From: Promicromonospora iranensis
GTDB lineage: Bacteria > Actinomycetota > Actinomycetes > Actinomycetales > Cellulomonadaceae
Length of the DNA stretch: 64,000 nt
Direction: 5' to 3'
Assembly: GCF_028994775.1 (NCBI RefSeq)
Contig: NZ_JAJQMN010000018.1
Span: 29,036-93,035 of the forward strand
Part shown: positions 58,246 through 64,000 of the stretch, one piece after another
How the letters are laid out: every line of letters starts with the position of its first letter
How positions within the stretch are numbered: position 1 is the first letter of the stretch
Program-made: the position numbers and the translations under genes
The notes under the pieces: generated by a model
Databases searched by the model: none
The model's input: only the letters and a program-made list of their open reading frames with translations
What the model was told of the DNA's origin: nothing

Positions 58246-59703
58246 TCAGGGCTTGGAGCCCGACTCGGCACGCTCGGCGGACGACTCCGCCTTCTGCTCG
58301 ACCTTCTCGCTGGTCTGCTTCGGCGGCACGGACGCGTTGCGGAACTCCTGGCGGGGGTCGTGCAGCGAGCCGAGCGAGACCAGCTCGCGGCCCATGAGGA
58401 ACTGCCCGATCCAGCCGATCAGGATGCGGATCTTGCGGTTGCCGGTCGGCATCGCCATGACGTGGTAGCCGCGGTGGGCGACCCACGCCGGGAACCCGCG
58501 CAGCTTGATGAAGCCGAACAGCTCGGCGACACCCTTGTAGAGACCGAGCGACGCGACGACACCGAGGTTCTTGTGGTCGTAGTCGACGGCGGGCTTGTCC
58601 TTGTAGAGCGCGACGATGTTGTCGGCCAGGCGCACGGCCTCGCGAATCGCGTGCTGCGCGTTCGGCGGGCAGAACTTGCCGGGGTTGTTGACGTCCGGCA
58701 CGGCGGCGCAGTCCCCGGCGGCCCAGGCGCCTTCGACGATCTCGCCGTCCTCCGAGGCGACCTGCAGCGTGGGGAGCACGATGACGCGGCCCAGCTTGTC
58801 GAACGGGAGGTCGGACGCCTCCTTGATGACCGGGTTCGCCTTGACGCCAGCGGTCCACACGATCGTCTCGGTGTCGAACTCGACGCCCGTCGAGGTCACG
58901 ACGTGCCCGTCCACGCAGGACGAGAGGAAGGTGTTGAGGTGGAACTCGATGCCGCGCTTCTTCAGCTCGGCGAGGGCGTACTCGCCCATCGGCTCCGTGA
59001 CCTCGGGCAGGATGCGCCCGGCGCCCTCGATCATGACGAACCGGAGGTCGGACGCCTCGATCGTCTGGTACTGCCGTGTCGCGTAACGCGCCATGTCCTC
59101 GATCTCGGCGAGCGCCTCGATACCGGCGAACCCGCCACCGACGAAGGTGAACGTGAGCATGCGCTTGCGCAGGTCGGCGTCCCACGTGGAGGACGCGACG
59201 TCCATCCGGTTGATGACGTGGTTGCGGACCGCGATGGCCTCTTCGACGTTCTTGAAGCCGATGGCCGACTCCGCGAGGCCGGGGATGGGCAGCGTGCGCG
59301 ACACCGAGCCGAGGCCGACGACCAGCTGGTCGTACGACACCTCGTACTCGTCGCCCGACTCGGGCTGGATCTTCACGTGCTTGCGCCCGTGCTCGATCCC
59401 GGTGACCTTGCCCTGCAGCACGTCGATGCCCTTGAGGGCCTTGCGGTGCGGCGCCACGACGTCGCGGGCGTCAATCGACCCAGCGGCCGCCTCGGGCAGG
59501 AAGGGGGCGTACGTCATGTACGGCCGCGGGTCGACGACGACGATGGCCGCCTCCCGCTTCTTCAGCTTCTTACGCAGGCGGCGCGCCACGTAGAGGCCGA
59601 CGGACCCGCCGCCGAGCACCACGATGCGCGGCACCTTCCGCGGGCGCGGCGTGCTCGCCGTATCGGAAGCATGGCTGACCGAGGTCAGGTCGTTCTGAGG
59701 CAT
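58246..59703 (-). CDS. ndh: Type II NADH dehydrogenase (NDH-2)
   Basis: Membrane-associated flavoprotein that transfers electrons from NADH to menaquinone without proton pumping. The 485-residue protein has the FAD-binding GGGSVGLYVARRLRKKL near residue 25, MTYAPFLPEAAAGSID, the second Rossmann motif VGGGFAGIEALAEIED near residue 190, and the AAGDCAAVP FAD motif near residue 320, a typical order. The C-terminal part (LRGFPAWVAHRGYHVMAMPTG) includes the amphipathic membrane anchor. The ATG at MPQNDLTS is used, with no strong ribosome site. It is transcribed toward the tRNA. Confidence 0.92.
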   Translation of the reverse strand: MPQNDLTSVSHASDTASTPRPRKVPRIVVLGGGSVGLYVARRLRKKLKKREAAIVVVDPRPYMTYAPFLPEAAAGSIDARDVVAPHRKALKGIDVLQGKVTGIEHGRKHVKIQPESGDEYEVSYDQLVVGLGSVSRTLPIPGLAESAIGFKNVEEAIAVRNHVINRMDVASSTWDADLRKRMLTFTFVGGGFAGIEALAEIEDMARYATRQYQTIEASDLRFVMIEGAGRILPEVTEPMGEYALAELKKRGIEFHLNTFLSSCVDGHVVTSTGVEFDTETIVWTAGVKANPVIKEASDLPFDKLGRVIVLPTLQVASEDGEIVEGAWAAGDCAAVPDVNNPGKFCPPNAQHAIREAVRLADNIVALYKDKPAVDYDHKNLGVVASLGLYKGVAELFGFIKLRGFPAWVAHRGYHVMAMPTGNRKIRILIGWIGQFLMGRELVSLGSLHDPRQEFRNASVPPKQTSEKVEQKAESSAERAESGSKP

Positions 59704-59823
59704 GATTCCCAGGGTACCGCGAGCGTCGCATCCGTACTGACACGACAAAGAGCGGCGTGGGCGTGATGCACACCACGCCGTCGTCGCCGCTGCAGGAACT
59801 TCCTCGATCCTCTGGCAGCCATA

Positions 59824-59866
59824 ACGGACCACCGCCGCCGGGAGTTCCCGGCTGGCGGCGGTCCGT
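59824..59866 (-). terminator. Hairpin downstream of the PadR-linked membrane-protein gene
   Basis: ACGGACC (59824-59830) pairs with GGTCCGT (59860-59866), and the stem continues through CCGCCG/GGCGG with one mismatch and a wobble, in the gap between the membrane-protein stop (59887) and the ndh start (59703). It probably terminates the PadR operon. Confidence 0.55.
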
Positions 59867-59886
59867 CAGCGGCACCAGAACGGGTG

Positions 59887-61257
59887 TCAGTCGGCCTGCG
59901 TCGCCTCGAGGGTCGGCTCCCGGGACCCGCTGCCCGACGTCGGCCGCTCGCCCGGGCGAACCGGCTCCCCTGCAGGGTCGCTCGCCGGGTGGTCGCTGCC
60001 GGGGCGCCCCTGGTTCGGCTCACCGGATTCGCCCGGCTCGTCGGAGCCTGCGTCCGAGTTCGAGTCCGTGCCCGTGCCCGAGCCCGAGCCCGCACCGGCG
60101 GCTCCGCCGTCGTCGATCGCCGTCGGCGCCTTGAGGAACGGCCACGGCATCTCCTGCGGCTGCACGCCCGTGGGTGGGACCGGGTACTCCTGCCCCTCGA
60201 GGTCGTAGAGGTCGCCGTCCCCGTCGGGCCCGCCGATCTGTTCGGCGAGCAAGGCCCTGAGCGGGTAGACGTTCCAGCGCGTGCGACCGTCGGACGCGGT
60301 GGCGGGCTGGAAGCTCCAGTCGCCCGCGACGTCGGGCACGGACCAGGTGTCCCAGGTCGCGTCGCTCCCGATCGTGCGCACGGGCCGACCCCGGTCGTCG
60401 AAGAGCTGCACGTCGCGGATCGGGTCACCTGCCGCGTCGTAGGCGAAGAGGTTGCTGACCCGCATGCCGTCGACCCAGACGCCGTCCACCTCCGGGCCGT
60501 TCCCCGCGCCGTCCTGAGAGACCAGTGCGTTGTTGAAACCCTCGTCGAAGCCCGAGTCGAAGCCCGAGTAGTAGTCGGCCACGACCGGCCGAGAGTCCGC
60601 CTCGACGTCCGTCACCATGGGGATCGCGAGGAGGGCCGCGGCGACCGACGCGACGGCGACGGCACGCGGGAACCAGGTCCAGCGCGGGATCCACCGGCCA
60701 CGCCCCCACTGGACGCTCACGACGATCGCCGCGATGACCAGGATCCGACCAGCGGTCGAGGACGGCCAGAGCGTGACGTCGGCCATACCGAACGGCCACA
60801 TGACGACCTGCGCGCCGACCCAGCCGCGCAGGATCCACCAGGCCGGGGCGATCGACCTCGCGAACTCCACGAACGCCGCCCAGCCCGGCGTGCTCGTCAG
60901 AGGCCTCCAGAAGGAACGCCACCGCTCGGACATCACCGTCCAGGCCTCGCCGATCGCGTGGCCAGGCCCCCGCCCGGCCCGTGCCCCGGCGGCGGGCGGT
61001 AGCCCCGCAGCCGTGCGCAGCTCGGTCGCGTACTCGTCGGCAGGTCCGAAGCGCACGGCCAGGTCGAGGGCCTGGGTGCCCGCCCCGTCGGCAGGGGCTG
61101 CCGCCTCGTCGAGGACCGCCTCGGTGAGGTCGGCCTCGAGCCCGTCCGTGAGATCGTCGACGGCGTCCTGCCCGAGGTCCGCCAGGTGCAGGCGCACCGC
61201 CTGCGCGTAGCCGCGCACGTGGGCGGACAGGGCGTCACTGCTGGTGATGGTGCTCAT
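59887..61257 (-). CDS. PadR-associated membrane protein with N-terminal HAAS-like domain
   Basis: A 456-residue membrane protein. The N-terminal about 95 residues (SAHVRGYAQAVRLHLADLGQDAVDDLTDGLEADL) form a helical HAAS/DUF1700-like domain that usually accompanies a PadR regulator and senses it. Three hydrophobic helices follow (PAWWILRGWVGAQVVMW, ILVIAAIVVSVQW, VAVASVAAALLAIPMV), then an extracytoplasmic domain (DVEADSRPVVADYYSGFDSG) and a long acidic, Gly/Ser/Asp-rich tail. The ATG overlaps the padR stop (ATGA). Function is unknown; it is probably a stress or envelope factor regulated with padR. Confidence 0.75.
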   Translation of the reverse strand: MSTITSSDALSAHVRGYAQAVRLHLADLGQDAVDDLTDGLEADLTEAVLDEAAAPADGAGTQALDLAVRFGPADEYATELRTAAGLPPAAGARAGRGPGHAIGEAWTVMSERWRSFWRPLTSTPGWAAFVEFARSIAPAWWILRGWVGAQVVMWPFGMADVTLWPSSTAGRILVIAAIVVSVQWGRGRWIPRWTWFPRAVAVASVAAALLAIPMVTDVEADSRPVVADYYSGFDSGFDEGFNNALVSQDGAGNGPEVDGVWVDGMRVSNLFAYDAAGDPIRDVQLFDDRGRPVRTIGSDATWDTWSVPDVAGDWSFQPATASDGRTRWNVYPLRALLAEQIGGPDGDGDLYDLEGQEYPVPPTGVQPQEMPWPFLKAPTAIDDGGAAGAGSGSGTGTDSNSDAGSDEPGESGEPNQGRPGSDHPASDPAGEPVRPGERPTSGSGSREPTLEATQAD

Positions 61258-61586
61258 CGAGCTGCCTCGTTCCTCTCGCCGAGAAGTCCGGCCACCGTGC
61301 CGGCGAACTCCTGCCACTCCTTGCGCTGGATGTTCAGCGCCTCCCGCCCGTGCGGGGTGATGCCGTAGTACTTGCGGTGCGGGCCCTCTTCCGACGGCAC
61401 CACGTAGCTGGTGAGCGAGCCGCTCGCGTAGAGGCGGCGCAACGTCCCGTAGACGGAGGCCTCACCGGACTCGACGCCGCGGGCGCGCAGCCGCCGGACG
61501 ATGTCGTATCCGTACCCGTCCTCCTGCTCGACGACCGCGAGCACCGCGGCGTCAAGCACTCCCTTGAGCAGCTGTGTCGTATCCAC
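61254..61586 (-). CDS. PadR-family transcriptional regulator
   Basis: A 110-residue winged-helix regulator. LLKGVLDAAVLAVVEQEDGYGYDIVRRL with SGEASVYGTLRRLYASGSLTSYVV spans the PadR DNA-binding domain (residues 5-85), and PHRKYYGITPHGREALN is the conserved hinge. The start is uncertain: the GTG at VDTTQLLKG is used because it gives the family N-terminus, while an upstream GTG would add five residues. Its stop overlaps the next gene's ATG. PadR proteins of this type usually repress their operon; the signal is unknown. Confidence 0.87.
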   Translation of the reverse strand: MDTTQLLKGVLDAAVLAVVEQEDGYGYDIVRRLRARGVESGEASVYGTLRRLYASGSLTSYVVPSEEGPHRKYYGITPHGREALNIQRKEWQEFAGTVAGLLGERNEAAR

Positions 61587-61693
61587 GGACAGCACGGTAC
61601 CGCGCAATGCGTAATAGTGCGACGAAACACGCCGGCGCCCACCGCCGCCGTGCCCCGCCGCCGTGCCACGCCGACGGGTTCACGCCGACGGGT

Positions 61694-62644
61694 TCACGCC
61701 ATGGACAGCGCGATCCCGTCGAGGATGTCGTGCTCGCTGGTCACCACGCTGGTGAGCGAACCACCGGCCGCCGCGACGTCGGCCGCGACGCGGGTGATCA
61801 CCTCGGACCAGACAAGGGCGCCCGCGGCGATCACGTCGACCCGCCCCGGGTGCAGGAAGCCCATGGCCACCCGCTCGGCTCGCGGCGCCGCCACCAGGGC
61901 GGCGCAGGAGTCCAGCACCGTCTGCACGGGCAGCTCCGCCTGGTTCACGCGCTCGCGCCGGTACTCCGTCAGCCCCAGCGCGTGCGCGGTCACGGTGGTG
62001 ATCGACCCGGCCAGCCCGACCAGGGTGGCCGTCTTCGCGAGCGGGACCACGCGGGCGGCGTCGTCCAGGTGGGACCGCACGTCCGCGCGGGCGGCCTCGA
62101 TCTCGGCCGCCGACGGCGGATCGCTGTGCAGGTGCCGTTCCGTCATCCGCACCGACCCGATGTCCATGGAGACGCTCGCGTCCACCGAACCGGTGCCGAG
62201 CACCAGCTCCGTGGATCCACCGCCGAGGTCGACCACGAGGAACGGGCCGGCGTGCGCCTCCGCGACCGCACCGGTGGCTCCGCGGAACGACAGCTGGGCC
62301 TCCTCACCGCCCGTGATGACCTCGACGTCGACACCGAGCGCCGCCCGGACGCCGTCGAAGAACTCGTCCCGGTTCCGCGCGTCCCGCGTGGCCGACGTCG
62401 CCACGAACCGCACCCGCTGCGCCCCCGCGGCCTCGATCGCGGCCGCGTAGTCGCGGGTCGCCGTGAGCGTGCGCGCCAGCGCCTCGGGTGCGAGCTCACC
62501 GGTGCGGTCCACACCCTGGCCCAGCCGCACGACCTCCATGCGGCGGTCGAGCTCGGTGAGGTTTCCGGCGGCGTCGACGTCCGCGAGGAGCAGGCGGATC
62601 GAGTTGGTGCCGCAGTCGATCGCGGCTACGCGAGAGGAAGTCAC
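61694..62644 (-). CDS. ppx: Exopolyphosphatase/guanosine pentaphosphatase (Ppx/GppA)
   Basis: Hydrolyses terminal phosphates of polyphosphate or pppGpp. The 316-residue protein has AAIDCGTNSIRLLLAD near residue 7 and VVDLGGGSTELVLG near residue 135, the two phosphate-binding loops of the ASKHA fold, with ITGGEEAQLSFRGA between. The short length matches the actinobacterial Ppx2-like class, which lacks the C-terminal HD domain. The GTG start follows GGGAG by about 10 nt. The neighbouring DUF501 and ftsB genes repeat the order I recall from M. tuberculosis Rv1024-Rv1026. Confidence 0.9.
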   Translation of the reverse strand: MTSSRVAAIDCGTNSIRLLLADVDAAGNLTELDRRMEVVRLGQGVDRTGELAPEALARTLTATRDYAAAIEAAGAQRVRFVATSATRDARNRDEFFDGVRAALGVDVEVITGGEEAQLSFRGATGAVAEAHAGPFLVVDLGGGSTELVLGTGSVDASVSMDIGSVRMTERHLHSDPPSAAEIEAARADVRSHLDDAARVVPLAKTATLVGLAGSITTVTAHALGLTEYRRERVNQAELPVQTVLDSCAALVAAPRAERVAMGFLHPGRVDVIAAGALVWSEVITRVAADVAAAGGSLTSVVTSEHDILDGIALSMA

Positions 62645-62779
62645 GGGAGGATTCTCCCAGGCGTCCCGGCTACGGACCGTCGGACGTGCCGGTTCCGCGA
62701 GAAACCTCACGTGGTCGTGACCGCGACCGTCGTGCCTCGAACGGTCGCGTAGCCGCGACGGTCGCGCTCAGTACGAGGT

Positions 62780-63280
62780 TCAGCAGGTGCAGCGGTCCGG
62801 CCGCCAGGTGTCCTTGGCCAGGCCGAGCGCCTCGTCGCCGAGGGGGTTCACGCCCGGTCCGGCGGCCAGCGCGTGCGCGAAGAGCACGTGCAGGCACTTG
62901 ACGCGGGTCGGCATGCCCCCGGCCGAGATCCCCGAGATCTCCTCGACGTGGCCGATGGCCTCCCGCTCGGCGAGGTAGTGCTCGTGCGCCTTCCGGTACG
63001 CGGCGGCGAGCTCCTCGTCCGTCTCGAGCCGCGCCGTCATCTCCTTCATCACGCCGTTCGCCTCCAGCGTCGAGGCCGCGGCGACCGCACCGGGGTGCGT
63101 CAGGTAGAAGACGGTCGGGAACGGAGTGCCGTCGGGCAGCCGGGGCGCCGTGCGCGCCACCGTCGGACGGCCGCACACGCAGCGCGCCGCGATCCCCACG
63201 ACGCCGCGCGGCTCGCGGCCGAGCTGCTCGGCCAGGACGCGCAGATCGTCGTCGGACACGGTTTCAGTCGCGGTGTTCAC
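62780..63280 (-). CDS. DUF501 family protein
   Basis: A 166-residue soluble protein. Family segments include LAEQLGREPRGVVGIAARCVCGRPTV, FPTVFYLTHPGAVAAASTLE, and a C-terminal HVLFAHALAAGPGVNPLGDEAL that ends CTC. Four cysteines (RCVCG, VKCLH, DRCTC) could bind metal. A GTG start (VNTATETVSD) is used, as codons upstream run into a low-complexity repeat. Function is unknown, but it is conserved beside ftsB and ppx in actinobacteria and may connect division with polyphosphate metabolism. Confidence 0.85.
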   Translation of the reverse strand: MNTATETVSDDDLRVLAEQLGREPRGVVGIAARCVCGRPTVARTAPRLPDGTPFPTVFYLTHPGAVAAASTLEANGVMKEMTARLETDEELAAAYRKAHEHYLAEREAIGHVEEISGISAGGMPTRVKCLHVLFAHALAAGPGVNPLGDEALGLAKDTWRPDRCTC

Positions 63281-63339
63281 CCACCCATTGTCTCCCAGGA
63301 CGCGGACTGCCCGACGGCCGGGCGGCCCATGGCAGAGCA

Positions 63340-63369
63340 GGGCAGAGCAGTGCAGGGCAGAGCAGTGCA
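63340..63369. repeat. 15-bp tandem repeat between DUF501 and ftsB
   Basis: GGGCAGAGCAGTGCA is repeated twice exactly, with a partial copy (GGCAGAGCA) before it and GGG after. It lies in the 113-bp ftsB-DUF501 gap, downstream of ftsB. No hairpin is formed. Confidence 0.65.
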
Positions 63370-63393
63370 GGGCGCGGGCGGATCGCCGGCGGA

Positions 63394-64000
63394 CTACTCG
63401 TCGCCGCCGGCGATCCGCACGGAGTCCCACACGCTCGTGAACCAGGGGGCGTCCGCGTCCGCGGACGCCTCGGGCGACGGCTCGACGACGCCGGGGCCCG
63501 GCTCCTCCTGCTCGACGGAGTCGGTGTCGAGCGGGCGCCACACCTTGTCCCCGGGCATGACGAACCGCAGCCGAGACCGCGCCTGCTCGATCACGTACGA
63601 CCGGTCGTCCCAGCGCTCGAGCTCGGTCTCGAGCTGCTCCTTCTGGTCCTGCTGCTGACTCAGCTCGGACCGCAGCTCGCGCAGCTCGGCCTGCTGCGTC
63701 ACGACGGCTCGAACCGTCGGCAGCAGCAGCACCACCGCGAGGAGCACCACCACGGACAGCACCATCGCGCGGACCGTCAGCACCTCGGGCAGCACGAGGC
63801 CGAAGCTGCCGCGCTTGCGCTCGGCACGCGGCGGCAAGCCACCGGAGCTGACCGCGGTACGGCGACGCGGCTGCGTGGGTCGCTTCGCCCCGCCGCCCGA
63901 CGTCGGGCGCGCGGTCCTGGGGGCAGCCGTGCCGGGGCGCGCGGCGGACCGGGCCGGGGCGCTCCGCGGCGCGGCCGTGCGGCGGCCCGCGGACGACGGC
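63394..64000 (-). CDS. ftsB: Septum formation initiator FtsB/DivIC, 5' end beyond window
   Basis: Division protein that bridges FtsQ and FtsL. The visible C-terminal part has a membrane helix (VRAMVLSVVVLLAVVLLLPTV), a coiled coil (QQAELRELRSELSQQQDQKE), RLRFVMPGDKVW, which is the conserved FtsB end of the coil, and an acidic tail. No stop occurs in frame up to base 64000; the added region is basic and Arg-, Ala-, Pro- and Ser-rich (RPTQPRRRTAVSS), as in actinobacterial FtsB. A TTG at 63837 is possible, but without a ribosome site an upstream start outside the window is more likely. It heads the ftsB-DUF501-ppx cluster. Confidence 0.85.
   Translation of the reverse strand, partial: PSSAGRRTAAPRSAPARSAARPGTAAPRTARPTSGGGAKRPTQPRRRTAVSSGGLPPRAERKRGSFGLVLPEVLTVRAMVLSVVVLLAVVLLLPTVRAVVTQQAELRELRSELSQQQDQKEQLETELERWDDRSYVIEQARSRLRFVMPGDKVWRPLDTDSVEQEEPGPGVVEPSPEASADADAPWFTSVWDSVRIAGGDE

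Overview
The window is high-GC DNA from an actinomycete. The lineage is supported by a mycothiol S-conjugate amidase gene, a PopR-type Clp regulator, frequent GTG starts, and two gene neighbourhoods that mirror Mycobacterium tuberculosis gene orders recalled from memory: greA / DUF4307 / mca / small membrane protein / nitrilase / hemolysin III / short cis-prenyltransferase (compare Rv1080c-Rv1086), and ftsB / DUF501 / ppx (compare Rv1024-Rv1026). The polysaccharide-degrading content suggests a Cellulomonas- or Promicromonospora-like member of the Micrococcales, but no 16S gene is present, so this is inference. No integrase, transposase, phage gene or CRISPR array was seen; this looks like ordinary chromosome.

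Layout. 1-9.3 kb: glycerate kinase (its stop falls at the window edge), alanine dehydrogenase with a divergent LysR regulator, a MarR regulator, then the conserved mca/greA block. 9.3-16.8 kb: a first ECF42-type sigma factor plus DGPF protein module, threonine ammonia-lyase, an AI-2E-family permease, a YdeI-like protein, a phosphoesterase, MsrA and a pentapeptide-repeat protein. 16.9-21.6 kb: beta-mannosidase and alpha-galactosidase, a cytoplasmic pair suited to galactomanno-oligosaccharides. 21.8-31.4 kb: a sortase-anchored protein, a LysR effector-domain-only protein, DUF5997, an rRNA-methyltransferase-like protein, a secreted beta-helix protein, FKBP, a LysR/EamA pair and a LacI regulator.

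31.4-41.6 kb is the most distinctive region. It is a tightly overlapping minus-strand operon (tartronate-semialdehyde-reductase-like enzyme, glycosidase-like protein, D-2-hydroxyacid dehydrogenase, binding protein, two permeases, second glycosidase-like protein) with a divergent hydroxypyruvate-isomerase-like gene. Two palindromes with a central CpG lie between the divergent starts and fit LacI-type operators. The genes read as uptake and dismantling of an unidentified glycoside, with carbon leaving through hydroxypyruvate, tartronate semialdehyde and D-glycerate.

41.6-64 kb: a second ECF42/DGPF module whose promoter matches the first, a GH15 trehalase-like enzyme, a hydrolase/TetR/membrane-protein operon, a Bax-inhibitor-like protein, an ABC exporter, a large catalase, a small ORF with repeated promoter elements, a winged-helix regulator, an accessory ClpP preceded by two tandem PopR-type boxes and followed by a convergent popR-like gene, a UvrA paralogue, an unusual class-I tRNA with a UAA anticodon beside a 106-nt repeat-built palindrome, a type II NADH dehydrogenase, a PadR/membrane-protein pair, and the ppx-DUF501-ftsB cluster, which runs off the right edge. 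Several convergent gene pairs are separated by strong intrinsic hairpins.
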